Positions 50,384 to 62,225 of a DNA stretch of 64,000 bases are shown here, piece after piece. The notes under the pieces are model-generated. The model was not told the DNA's origin, did no database searches, and saw nothing but the letters and a program-made list of their open reading frames with translations. The position numbers and the translations under genes were made by a program. Numbering within the stretch: position 1 is the stretch's first letter; each line of letters begins with the position of its first letter. The stretch comes from Epiperipatus broadwayi (Eukaryota; Onychophora; Udeonychophora; Euonychophora; Peripatidae): the NCBI GenBank assembly GCA_028023455.1, contig JAQFVV010000204.1, positions 1,769,001 to 1,833,000 of the forward strand. The letters are read 5' to 3'.

Positions 50384-51249
50384 ATGTAAACAGCTTATGT
50401 AAGCATAAAGAATTGTGGTCATGTGATGTTTAGTGGTTTAATTTAAAAGAGGTAAGCTTTTTTATTATTTTCTTATGTACATTGAAAGGATTGAAGTCAT
50501 ATTGTTTGCACTTATATTTTATAATTATATCCATGCTTGAATATTGGAAGTTTTAAAGAGAATTATTTTAAAATCAATTGCAATGAGTTCCTTGTATTTT
50601 ATGTAATACAATTAGTTAATAATGGAAATTATGCTCCTAATGACTTTGTATTTATGCCATGAATGCAAGCTCATAATAATATTGTATTTTATTATCATGC
50701 AATAAAAAAACCTCCTAGTGTTTTATGTTTATATTTTAGCCTGTATTATACGTATTTTGTAATACAACATATATGTCTGTCAAGTCCACAAATATAGGAT
50801 ATTTTTATTAAGATACTATGAAATAATATATTGTCATATATGATACAATCACACATTTTAAAAAAACTGATAATATAAAGGTAGAATAAAAATCAAATAA
50901 AACATATTATATATTAAATAATTATTTAAAGCTTATTTGATGTTATGATAAACAACCTTTCTTTAATTAATGTATGATTTGTCTATTCCCATATGTAGTT
51001 ATACTAACACCTTATAATAACTTTAGTTAGATTAAATATTAAAGTTTATATTCTTAATATCCAATTGTTTATATTTTGTTAATAAACTTCAATTATTATT
51101 ATTATTATTATTATTGTTTATTTGTAAATAATGAATATTTATATTTCTTAAATTATTTTGGCTTTCATATTTTATATTTTTGTACTCATCATATAATTGA
51201 TAATCTATTGTCACATGATATTACTATATTCTATTTACTCAAATCTATG
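50384..51249. other. AT-rich spacer with (TTA)n
   Basis: No coding signal. A (TTA)8-type microsatellite lies at 51,091-51,115. Confidence 0.65.
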
Positions 51250-52560
51250 TAGCTTTACTAGAATGTCATTATAGACATTTTATATGTAGTTTTCCAATAT
51301 TTTTTTTATTTCTTGAACTGCTTGTTTTAAAATATCGATAATAATTTTTATTTCCTAAAGATTTTCTCTTCTTCATAGATTTCATTTCATCTCCCATCTC
51401 TTCATCTAAAATAGTTGAAAATTTAAAAAAATATAATAAATTTAGGGAATATTTTGTTTCTTGTTTTTAGTACTACATAGATATTTATAAAATTCTTCCA
51501 CAGGATATCTCTCACTCTTTTTAGTAATAGTTCCTTTTTTTTTTTACATTTTCCTTCAAGGTCAAGATGTTTTTCTATACTTTTGAGAATTTTATTGTTT
51601 TTTATAGCTTTACTTGTCAAGTCACAATTAAATTTACTTACATCATTATTAACAATTTTCATACAATCTATTTTAATTTTTTTAAAGAATTATTTTTTAA
51701 AATGTTTATATTTTTATTTTTATTTTTACATTGTTTTATATCAGTAAAATATTTATTGATAAAGTACTGCTTTTTTACCAGTTATCTTTATGGCACTTAT
51801 TAATAAATTCCAGCCATTTTCTCATTGATTTTAATAAAGTTAAACCATCTTTAAAACCTGATAATGTTGTAAAAGGATTTTCATGTTTTAATATGGATTC
51901 ATTGAAATGCTTCTAAAGATTAGAAGGATGAACTGTAACACTGTATTTCTTAATACATTTTATTTCCTAATTTGGCATTAGCACATATTTTGCATTTCAC
52001 TAATTAATGACTTTTTCCTGTGTTGAATCTACTAAAATATCTACAATCTTAAAATATATATATTTTCTATTAATCAAAATATAATCCAATTCTACCATAC
52101 TTTTATTTGGATGTTACTAAGTCCATTTTCATTTAGAATTTTATTTTTTTTTTAAAAAATCACAATATACAGGGTTTTTTCCTGTGAAATTCCAATTTAT
52201 TTTCTTTCTCCCTTCTGTCACTATAACAAAATTAAATATAACTCTTTCATCTTTTAATTGTTTACCATTCTAGTATTACATTTTCTGATTTGAATTGTAA
52301 AATGTTTCATATGATTAAAAGGTAATTTATACTTTCATATAAAAACCATTTACTTTTTCATCACAATGAGAACTTTTGGGGGACATAAACTTGAATTACC
52401 TGCATTTGGTAATTTCCATTAGTTTGAATGATTAATCTTGCCACTGTTTCTGATTTAATATCAATCTCTACAATGTTGTTTTCCCATTTTTTAATTATAT
52501 ATATTTCCACACTGTCTATTTTTCAAATCAATTATATCTTCAATTTTTTTTCTAACTGCA
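51250..52560 (-). pseudogene. RTE-like LINE remnant: endonuclease to start of RT
   Basis: Read on the minus strand from high to low coordinates. NNIVEIDIKSETVARLIIQT and NYQMQVIQVYVPQ (about 52,470-52,360) match the apurinic-type endonuclease block ending I-Q-V-Y-A-P. YFSRFNTGKSH (about 52,045-52,010) stands where the S-D-H box of the endonuclease belongs, with Asp replaced by Lys. Then AIKNNKILKSIEKHLDLEGK (about 51,605-51,545) and EEFYKYLCSTKNKK (frameshifted, near 51,500-51,455) are linker motifs of RTE elements. EEMGDEMKSMKKRKSLG (about 51,405-51,355) marks the RT entry. It ends near 51,250 without the RT core. Many stops and frame changes. Confidence 0.75.
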
Positions 52561-53149
52561 TAAAGTATTGATGTCCCATTTTCTATTGAATAGTTATTTT
52601 TTCAATACATGCAACTTTCCTTCACTAAAAGTGATCTGCAATTGCAGCTATTTAAATAAAATCCTGTCAAAAATCGCATATGTCCACAGTAAAATAAATT
52701 TTAAGATACTCTGCCTTCAGCCATCAATTTTTGCCTTGTCTGGTGACTTTAATGTTTTTTGGGGAATAAGAATATTAATTTGCATTTTCAATTATGATTA
52801 TGAACATCTATTAAAAAATATTTATATACAATTTCACTTTTTCTACAAAAAAATTCAGTTGATTATTGTATCTTTATATATATGAAATTATTTATGAAAT
52901 AAAAAAGAATAGAGAAATATGGAAATTGTCTAATCTATAACTATCAAACAACTAAGAAAACAAACTATGGTGTTTTTTTAATATAATTTGATACAAATTT
53001 TTCAAAACCTGAATAGAGTCTTTCATTGTAGACTAAAGAGCTGCCAAAATTTATGTTGGATATAATTAATGTAACTCATATTTGAATTAAAATAATTTTA
53101 AAATAAGAGATAGATGGCAACAAGATTTTTGAAAGTATAGTTCAAACAA
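52561..53149. other. AT-rich stretch, possibly 5' part of the minus-strand RTE copy
   Basis: On the minus strand this would be the N-terminal endonuclease region of the preceding element, but I cannot match motifs. The plus-strand frame at 52,568-52,885 lies over it and is most likely a shadow. Confidence 0.4.
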
Positions 53150-55700
53150 TGAAAGAATACTGCATGGTGATGGGATGGCTACAAAATCTAATTTAATGTT
53201 TTCTATATCTGGGATTTTTTGATATATCAATAAATAGCTTTTGGTGCTAAAACTTTTCTTGAACAATGGTAATAGTGAACATTTTATTAGTGCATATTTT
53301 CTAACATTATATGTAGAGAATTAAAAAAAACTTTTCTTGATAACATTTTCCCACTAATATCATTAAAAAATATTTTTTTCCCTTAAAGATTTTAATTCAC
53401 ATGATGTACAAATAATAAATTTTAGTCAAGATGGAAATAATAGTATTGATGTTATAAACTCAAATGGTTTGCTATTGTTGGACTTTTCTATTACTTTTGG
53501 ATTGCCAATCACAAATACTTTGTTAGGCAAAAATATTTCTAAAAAAAATATGGATGCATCCACGCCCAAAATAATGACATCTAATAATTTGTCTTATAGT
53601 TAGGAGTCAAAATACAAGAAAGGTTCATATTATGATAATACAAGAGCTGAATTTTGGAGATTAGTACATTCCAAGATTAAAATGATAATTGTATTAAAAC
53701 TATGCCTTATTCCAATCATATTGATAAGAAATCCATGTTTGTCTTTTCCAATTATTGACATTTGTGCTACATTTCAACAAATAATCAAATAATAAATTTT
53801 AAAATTGGTCTTTTGGAATAATCTTGTTTCAAATACTCTGAATTCTATAAAAATATGTGCCTTATGGACACAATTATATTTATTCTTGGCACATTAAAAA
53901 CAAAAATTATGACTGCTTTCTGCAAGAATCTTTATAGTAGTGATTTGATTTAAAGGAAACTTGCTACATTTTCTCCTTGGCAGAATAATAAATTGAATGT
54001 GAAGTTCATGTTAAATGTAAGTTTTAATTTAAAGATTGAATAATTGCCAAATGGCTTTAAAGTAGATGATAAACTAGAATTGCAAATGAAATACATTTGT
54101 TGGTTATGAATTTTTTTTGATGCATTGACAGTAACACATGGATATGAAAAATGTCATAATCTTATTAATTCCAGCAATAGTACTCTTTTATATGATGGCA
54201 ACAATATTTTAAACATGTGAAAAGGATTTGAGTCTATTGAGATATCTGAAGAAAGTTTTAACTATGGGAGTGCTATGTATTTTCAAAAATATTTGACTAT
54301 TTAGAAATATATGGACTTTTAAAGTTATGCTGCCTGACTTTATAGATGATTTTATTATTTTAAATTTTTGAAAGGAAAAGAAATTAGACAAGATGGAATA
54401 AATTAACATGGAATATTTTCATTATATACTATAGCAAAGATACTTTCAAAGATTATGTTGAATATTAGATACTATGAACTTAGTGTGTTTTTAGAGAATC
54501 CAGAAGCACAATAGTCATATTTTTTGTTGCCAGGCAAATGCAAAAATTTATCAAGAATAATGAAGTGATTTATATGTTTGTTATTAATTTTATCAAGTCA
54601 TTCTATGTATTAACTGAAATGGTTTATAACATTATTTGAGTGTTTTCCCACCAAAATTTATTTGTATTATGTGCCCTTTAAGGGCATTGCATAAAAAAAT
54701 GTTATTATTACAAATAAAAATTTTATAGCATTTAAAATGAAATTTAGTGTTAAACAATAATGTATATTTATTCCAACATTATTTCAACTCTTTTGATTTT
54801 ATTCTTTGAAACTCTTTATAGGCAATTTAATAAATTAGGGATCAAGTTGGCATACAAGTTTTATAGTAGAATTTTTAATTTGAATCAATTTATCAGTTCA
54901 AAAAATTGTCTACAGACTACTTAATATTTTTAATGTAACACTTAAGGACTTTGGTTTAATAATTAGTATTCAAACAACTCAGGTTCTTTACCAATCAGCT
55001 ACGAAAAAAAAATCTGCAATTTTTATATTGAATGTTTATTAATTTAAGAATGTAAACCAATTTAAATATCCTATTAACTTTTAAGTACAAATATTGACTT
55101 AGATACTGAGTGCAGCACAACTCTTTTGCTGTTGTCACTTTTAAAATATTAAGAAGAAAACGAATATTTCATCATAGTGTAAAAAATTATTGTAAGTTTA
55201 TTAGTTGTATGTAGAACTATTATTTTAATTTAATTTATTATGATGAAAAAAATTTGGATAACCTATTGATAGAAAATAATGGCATTAAAAATTTATAATT
55301 AAAATTTTAATATATTATGCCAAAATCATAAGAGCAACCACTATGTTCTTCAACATTGGAATTAAAGTCATCTCATTATATTGGAGTAAAATAAATGAAA
55401 AATACTAAACTTCCTAAAGGTTGGTTTATAGTAAACTTAAATATGATATTTTAGGACAGACAGATTATTTACATTACAAATATTATCTCAAAGACATTCT
55501 AAAGAAGAGCTATGTTGATTGTTTGCATGGCGAATGTGTGGCATAGAATTAAAAAATGTGAAAAAGTACAATTAGATAGCGTAATATTAAAGTGCTTTTT
55601 TTTTTTAAAGTCTGATGTAGAAATTAAAAAGCATCACTGTAAACTATCGAAACAATACAGTAGAACTGCATTATCTGCATATGGATGCATTTACGATTGA
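53150..55700 (+). pseudogene. Near full-length LINE remnant (endonuclease, RT, C-terminal region)
   Basis: Plus-strand motifs occur in the right order over 2.5 kb. SNGLLLLDFSITFGLPITNT (about 53,461-53,520), GKNISKKNMDAS and NTRAEFWRLVHSKIKM (53,637-53,684, the endonuclease W-x-D-H-R-L-V box eroded) come first. FFDALTVTHGYEKC follows as linker (about 54,113-54,155). AKILSKIMLN (about 54,432-54,463), CIFIPTLFQLF (about 54,760-54,795) and DFGLIISIQTTQVLYQ (about 54,948-54,996) are RT blocks. LKYDILGQTDYLHYKYYLK (about 55,434-55,490) is the region after the RT, and HCKLSKQYSRTALSAYGC (about 55,635-55,690) may be a decayed terminal zinc finger. The catalytic A-D-D box is not readable. The family is the endonuclease/RT group often mis-annotated as craniofacial development protein 2-like. 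Confidence 0.75.
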
Positions 55701-55879
55701 GATTTGTTTATTTAGTCATTGCAAAATTTATCTTTTGTATATAATTATTAAAAAATAATAAAAATAAGTAGCCAGTTATAAATGAGCATGGCCATTTTAA
55801 CCCAAACAAAATGAAAAAGAGAGAGAAAGAAAAAACAACTCAAGAAATGAATTTTAGTGTACAGGCCAATCTGTGAACT

Positions 55880-56720
55880 ATAAATATGTCCACATAGAGA
55901 ACATGCTAGTCCATTTTTCTCTTACATAATGCTTTACAATGTTTTCTTTTAATTTCTTCAGCAACACCATGTCTAATTGTAGATCTGCAATATATATTAT
56001 TCTCTGCCATATTTTCCCAATAAAAATAATGAGCATTGCACTTTTTTACATTGTTTTTAAAATAATCCTTATATCATAGATAGGATTTATCACTTCTATG
56101 AAAACCTGTACATGTTCACCATGAAACACACTCTTATGACATCTTGCATTGTTTATTTGTTTAACATGGCAAGCTGAATGAAGATATATTTTTACAATTA
56201 TGAACTCTGTAGTATAACTTTCAACAAATTGAGGAGCACACTGATATTGCCATTGTATTTTTAAAATTTTACAAAATATTCCTTAAATAAACTTTTTTAA
56301 TGCTTGAGAAGAATGCAAGATTCACTTCTATACAATAAATTAAATAAAATAACAGCTCTATAAATAATTAACTTAGTTGCAATAGTTAGTTCCTTGTGAT
56401 GAAATCATCTATCTTGTTACATACAGTGACAGCACATTAAATCTGTGATATACAACTACATCTAAGTCCCATATTTTTAGTTATAAACAAACCATGCTAT
56501 CCAAACTGATTTACATTCACAAATTGATAACTAACCAAGCTAAAAATTGTTGAACATTTTTCTTCCAGTCATTGTTTGATAAAATACTTTTTTTGAACAT
56601 TAATTTCGACTTCTAGCCTAAAATATTTATAATATGTTGATATGGATATTCCTTAGTAGTACCCATTATAACTGTCCCATCATATACAGATCAATTATTG
56701 TCACTAAATTATAGAGAGCA
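55880..56720 (-). pseudogene. Weak LINE remnant (RT palm to C-terminal region)
   Basis: On the minus strand SVYDGTVIMGTTKEYPYQ (about 56,692-56,640) resembles the RT palm box A-D-D-T-V-I-M with the first Asp kept and the second changed to Gly. RLEVEINVQKKYF (about 56,625-56,585, frame shifted by one) fits the following G-L-x-I-N-x-K-K-T block. The rest towards 55,880 has coding-like composition (for example EEIKRKHCKALCKRKM) but no clear match. It is probably a different LINE copy from the neighbours. Confidence 0.5.
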
Positions 56721-57514
56721 GAGATTTTTGTTAAATAAATAATAGGCAGGACAGACAACAGTAAACAAAAGCCAGCCAAATCTAATGATTAACAACAATG
56801 TTTATTAATAATGAAATAACAATAAATATAAAACTTATATTAATGCAGGATTTTGAACTGTAGTCAGTTTAAACATATATTAAAATTGAGTATAACCATG
56901 TTTAAAAAAATAGTTAATGTATTTGACAATTGATCAATGCTATTATCTTTTTTTTCTTTTCCTCAAATTAACTTTTAGTTCATTAAAATAATTTTCTAAA
57001 ACAGAACTTACATATACTTAACAATTTTAGACATGTTCACATATCTTTACAAGATGCAGGCAACAAAAGAAATTATGTAATTAACAATATTAAATATGCC
57101 CTTAAATAACTCATGTTAAATAAAAGCAAAAATTATATATGAATGCATGGGAAGATTTACAACATTTGACCCAATGCAAAATCAATAATAACCACTAACT
57201 TTATGTGGTAAATAAACATGGGCTAAAACAGATATAAAAATGAGCATGGGCAGAAACTTTGTAGAACCCAATGCTAAATCAAAATCTTTCTCTGTAGAGC
57301 AGTAAGCATTGAAATAAATAAAAGGTCAAATATGTAAATAAACCTCCCTGGTATATATAGAAGGGATAATTTTATATACATGCACACAAGCAGAACGATC
57401 TCTTTTTTTTTCAGAAACATAAAAATTGCAAGAAAACAAAACTGCCAATATTTTAAATGGTTTAAAGCTTATATAAAAATTATATCTGCTAAAACAAAAA
57501 ATACAGAAAAAAGT
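56721..57514. other. AT-rich spacer, no gene seen
   Basis: A/T-rich DNA. No motif, and no repeat of note apart from a GAGCATGGG / CATGGGCT-type phrase near 57,215-57,250. Confidence 0.55.
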
Positions 57515-57646
57515 AGTTTTTTTTTAAATAATTGGCTTTATTATTGCCTAGCATGCTTTCAATATATTTATTCATGGCATATGCCATAATATAGTAAATA
57601 TATTGAATGCATACCAGACAATAATAAAGGTAAATATTAAAAAACT
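57515..57646. repeat. Small foldback centred on a perfect 14-bp palindrome
   Basis: The left arm 57,515-57,572 (AGTTTTTTT...GGCTTTATTATTGCCTAGCATGCTTTCAATATATT) is mirrored at 57,596-57,646. The centre contains ATGGCATATGCCAT (57,574-57,587), a perfect palindrome. The arms have several mismatches. It would form a long hairpin. A MITE or old inverted duplication, with no ORF. Confidence 0.75.
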
Positions 57647-59049
57647 GAGTATTTTCATTTGACCAGATATTACATTGGCTCAAAAAAAGAAAAATTAATA
57701 ACAATTGAATTATATATAAAAAAAATTATATGCACATTTAATAAAAATGATTTGTCAAATTCTAAGGCATTATTAATTAAAACATGTATTTTAAAAAAAT
57801 ATTAATCCAGATTTCTTTTTTATAACTTACATTTTTTTTTTTTTACAAAGTGCTAAAGAGAATCTAGATGATTTAAAGCAATTACAAAATTGGAGGGGAG
57901 AGGAGAATTTGTTAACTTTAAGAGAAAAATTAATAATTCTAGAAAAGTATTGCATTTTATTAAACTTAATTCTCAATTGTCAAAGAAATTAAAGGGTTTA
58001 TATACTATAACTATAAAACAAAATCAATAAATAAGTATAAAATTATAGATGAATAAAATCAAAATATAAAAATACTTTACACTCATATGTGTATCACTTT
58101 CTGGCTTACTGATATATCTACAGAACAGTTCATATAAAGATTTTAACTTCAATTTGCAGTGACAAAAGTGTAGTGCTATTATTTTCTGTGCATATTATAT
58201 ATAAATGCACATATACATTTGGCATGTCAACACAATTTATGGTGTCTTGTTTGTTTTATGATTGATGATAAGTGCATTGATATAATGAGATCTAGGATTC
58301 AGTTGTTGGCTTTGTCAGTAAATTGGCAAGATGAAGTTAGCACATGTTGATCATAAGTTTATGCTGGAGAATGGACTTTATCTTGAGATGCCTTAGCAGC
58401 ACATCACTTCTAGTATAATCACTAGGATGAGTTCTGTGTTCATTTTTGAGATGGATACACAATAGCAGAATCTAATGAAATAAGCAGAAGTAAATAGAAA
58501 TAGAGTCTAATGAAATTGGCAGAATAATTAAATGATTTTAGTTGATTATATATAGACTTACTGCTCATTGTTTGACCTATTTAGAAATTTATGGAATTTC
58601 CCTAATCAGCAAACCAATAATTCAATTATTTTTACTAAATAAGCCAAATGTTTTTAATTAAATAAAAAATTCCAAATTAATAACATTAATTAAAAATATT
58701 CCAGACAACAATATTTAATAGAAATAAAACTATATTTTTATTAAATTCTTAATTAAAATGAACTGATTAGAGTCAATAAAGGAAAATATTAAGATTAAGT
58801 ATTGTTTCTGGACTATATAAAAATATTTTACAGAAAAGATAATAAAATCAGTTACAAAGTCACTTTTTAAAAAAAAATGTTACATTAAAAAAATTGTTAT
58901 AGTTAAATAAGCTGAGCTCATTAAAACTTTTTCATTATTAATGTGTGTGCATATGTACATAATACTTCACTCACCAAAAATACATCTTAAATATAAAAAA
59001 AAGTAAATTAAGTTTCTTTAGCCAACCAACATATAAATTAATATTGAGA
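57647..59049. other. AT-rich spacer, no gene seen
   Basis: The segment 58,140-58,480 is less AT-rich but has no frame of note. A short tandem-like duplication (GCAGAATCTAATGAAAT... / GAGTCTAATGAAATTGGCAG) lies at about 58,463-58,526. The lower part could hold the eroded C-terminus of the minus-strand LINE listed next. Confidence 0.5.
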
Positions 59050-60160
59050 TAGGCAAAGCATCTCAATATGTTACAATCAAAACATTAAATATAATCTGTT
59101 AATCATCTTTTGAATTGGCAAGAATAGAACAATCTTCAACATATGGTAAATCTGATTCAAATTAAAAAATTTTCCCTCAAATATGTATTATATCTTAATT
59201 TCTATTTAATTAAACAATTTATAAATAGTTTCAAAAATCACTCAAAATATTTGAAAACAATATTAGAGCATGTACATATTCTCCAGATTTTCTATCTCTA
59301 GTAATAATACTTTCTCTCATAATACTTATAGAAGCTGTTTAAAATTAATAAATTTTGATGAAAAAACAATTCCAAACAATGCCATAGATTTCTCCTATTA
59401 ACTGAATCAAATTGTTTTGATCAAATTAATAAAGCAATATATTAATCATTCTTTTATTCCTGATTCTTTTTTTTTGTATTTATCTGCCAACAAAAAGTAG
59501 ATCTATAGTGTTTCTTGATTTTTTACATAACACTTTAGTCTTGGATAACCTTTATCTATGACTGGAAACAATCTATTCAACAAAATTATTAAAAATACAT
59601 TTTCTATGGTGGAAATAATGATGTTCCATAAGAATTACTACAATCTTGTCTATTACCTTTGTTTTAAAAATGTTGGAACAATAAAAGCAACATTAAAATT
59701 GATTGGCAATTTTTTGAATTCATGTATTTCTAAACAATTCCAATGTTGTTAAACTTAATATACCACCACATTTTAAAACCTCTCTAGTTATTTTATCAGT
59801 CTTTATGACCTTTTCATTTTCAAGATTACAAAGAACTGCTTGGATTTTTTTAAGTTGGATATATTTGTCCAAATTTTAATGAGTAGGCATAATGGGTCAA
59901 ATATATTATTAAAAGTCATCATCTCAATTCTGGTATCATTATTCAAAAATTAATCAAAATATTATTTTCACCTATTCAAAATATAATTATCATATAAAAC
60001 AATATTATTATTGGATTTAATAGGATTGTGAGACTGTTTTTCATCTTCATATGTTATTTTCATTGCCTTAAGAATGGTCATAATTAGCAAATGTGTGTAT
60101 ATTTTTTGAAAAAGATTTATTGTAGTCATTTAAAAAAACGTTTGTTTAACAATGGTGATA

Positions 60161-60475
60161 ATATATTTTTTTCAAAATAATTACAGCTTCTTACACCTTT
60201 AAGCAAAAATATCTATTATAATAATAACAGTTTCAACTGTTTCTCAGTCTTCTTCAGATCTAATTCTATACCTCTACTTTTCCCTTTCCACCATTTTATT
60301 TCAGTTAAACACTTCTTCCTTTTTCCTCTTCCTTAATTTTGCTTCTTCATATACAACAATATATAATAAATATTATAATATTTTGCTTAAAGATGTAAGA
60401 AATTGTGATTATTTTGAAAAGATATATTGTTGGATATGAAGAAGCAAAATTAAGGAAAAGGAAGAAATGTTTACA
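60161..60475. repeat. Interleaved inverted repeats inside the LINE (PLE-like tail fragment)
   Basis: Two sequence blocks occur on both strands. Block X at 60,161-60,220 is inverted at 60,371-60,428. Block Y at 60,305-60,364 is inverted at 60,425-60,473. The order X, Y, X', Y' is not a simple palindrome. It is what a tandem element would give if one copy were inverted with its ends permuted. Between X and Y the minus strand carries the hammerhead-core-like hairpin also seen in the 33-kb PLE pair. The block separates the endonuclease and RT halves of the host LINE, so it inserted later. Confidence 0.7.
60226..60257 (-). other. Hairpin with CTGAAGA and GAAAC boxes, hammerhead-core-like
   Basis: On the minus strand: CTGAAGA (60,257-60,251), a 5-bp stem GACTG / CAGTT (one G-T pair) with loop AGAAA, then GAAAC (60,234-60,230). 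CTGAAGA fits the hammerhead consensus CUGANGA and GAAAC fits the second conserved box. This is the best-kept of the three copies in the window. A pairing partner for stem III or a cleavage site was not found, so self-cleavage is unproven. Confidence 0.4.
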
Positions 60476-61640
60476 GAATGATGATAATAAGTTACATATA
60501 CATCTTTTTTGAAGTTTTAATTTACTAATCATTTTTCAGCCATCTTGTCAATCATTTAACTTCTGCCTTTAAATTTTTATATTTATTATGAAGTTTCAAA
60601 TGAAATCTATTACTCTGTCAGCAGAAAATGCCACATTTCCTGTTAAATAAATCACTAATTTTAAAATCATTATCAGAAAACCAGGCATGATTCTTCTTTT
60701 TAGAGAACCCATAAATAGACTTGCTTCTATCCACAATACACTTCTTAAGAGAATTCTATGTATCAGTAATATGATTGTCCTCAAGATTCAAATTAACAAT
60801 TTCAGTGTTTAATAACTGTTGAAATTTAATATATGTAGTAGATTCTTCTAAAGAATTAATGTCAATTTTATTATGAATATCATTGAAATAACATTTATTT
60901 TCTACCATTTTAATCTTGGTAAATACTAATCTATGATCTGACCATCAACCTAAACATGTAAGCATTCAGGAAATGTGATTTTTTCTTGTATTCTGACTGC
61001 CAACTATAATGTGATTTATTAAATATCATTGTTTTTGAGCATGTTATGCATCTATGTTTTTTTATGGTGATTTTTCTTGCCTAAATAAAATATCTGTGAT
61101 GGTCAATTCATTTGATGTGCATAAATTCAATAATAACAAACCATTTAAATTTACAGTTCTGGTGCTGTTATTTTCAATTAATTTTGCCTGACATCTACTA
61201 TTTGTGCCAACATATGCATTAAAATATATAAAAGAAAAATGTAATTTGTTAATGATATTATTGTAATAATATTACCAATCAGGAACAAAAACATGCCTTT
61301 TCTGAATTATTTGAATCTAAGTTGTGGCATAGGCATTAATAAAATAATTACTAATACCATTATGCAAGGTGAATTTTTAAGATCATTAGCCTTTTATAAT
61401 GAGAAATTCCAACAAAAGAAGATATTAAATTAGACTGTACAAAAAATATCAACACCATGAATTCTTTCACTGGCTACCTACCTTTCCATAACAACTTGTA
61501 TCCATCCATTTCTTTTATTAAACTTCCTTTTTCTAGTCAATGAGTTTCACTAGGAGCACCTATATCAATGTTAAATCTTCACAGCTTCTTAGCCATCAGT
61601 ACAGTACTCCGATTCTGATTTTGAACAGTTTGTATCATGT

Positions 61641-62225
61641 AAAGTTATGTCATTTAAAGTTCATAACCTTCATGTATCTATAATTAGGGGGAAAATTGGA
61701 TTTATAATACTTATCTTTAATACTACAAGTGCCTCTGTTTTACCACTACTATTAATGTTATTATCACTTTTGTTAATATTTTATCATTATAATGAGTAAT
61801 CCATCAGAAGTAAGTGACAGGTCTTTTCAGACTACATTTTCTAAGTTGTACTTCTTTATGAAAAACCTTTATAAATTTGAATATAACTTCAAAGCAGTTC
61901 TTTTGATTAGATTTTAGTATCACTAAAATTCAAGAATTAAAACATTAATTGCATTAATTAGTAGAACATAGGTTGAAATGACAATCTCTAATGATTTTTT
62001 GGGGATCATGTATAAAAGAACAATTCTGCACAGAATCCTACAATAGATCATGACTTATCTAATTTGAGTCTAAATATATTGCTTTTATATTTTATAGATT
62101 TGAAAAAGCATGTGAAAGTAAATGATTTTTATGTACTAAATCTTAATGAATTTTGCTTTTTTTAAAAGCATTTTTATATAATTACATGCATGCACCAAAA
62201 TATGCAGAAACAAAAACAAAACTCA
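61641..62225. other. Spacer between two minus-strand LINE remnants
   Basis: A/T-rich sequence with no motif. It may contain the 3' tail of the upstream RTE copy and the 5' untranslated part of the other LINE. Confidence 0.5.

Larger units (their letters stand above)
59050..61640 (-). pseudogene. LINE remnant, same family as 53.2-55.7 kb, split by a repeat
   Basis: Read from 61,640 downward on the minus strand. ERIHGVDIFC (about 61,480) is the endonuclease G-V-G-F/I block. VNLNGLLLLNLCTSNELTIT (about 61,160-61,100) precedes a W-S-D-H-R-L-V-F-T-K-I box (about 60,945-60,915), where the endonuclease His and Asp are kept. KKNHAWFSDNDFKISDLFNRK-like linker text follows (about 60,705-60,645). After the intervening repeat at 60,161-60,475 come TDKITREVLKCGG (about 59,800-59,765) and VIDKGYPRLKC (RT entry, about 59,570-59,535). 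DLPYVEDCSILANSKDD (about 59,153-59,105) is the palm box with Y-V-E-D replacing A-D-D. Stops and frameshifts throughout. Confidence 0.75.

Noticed and set aside
59558-59752. 64-codon plus-strand frame
   Set aside because: It is antisense to the RT-entry region of the minus-strand LINE, whose motifs are better supported.
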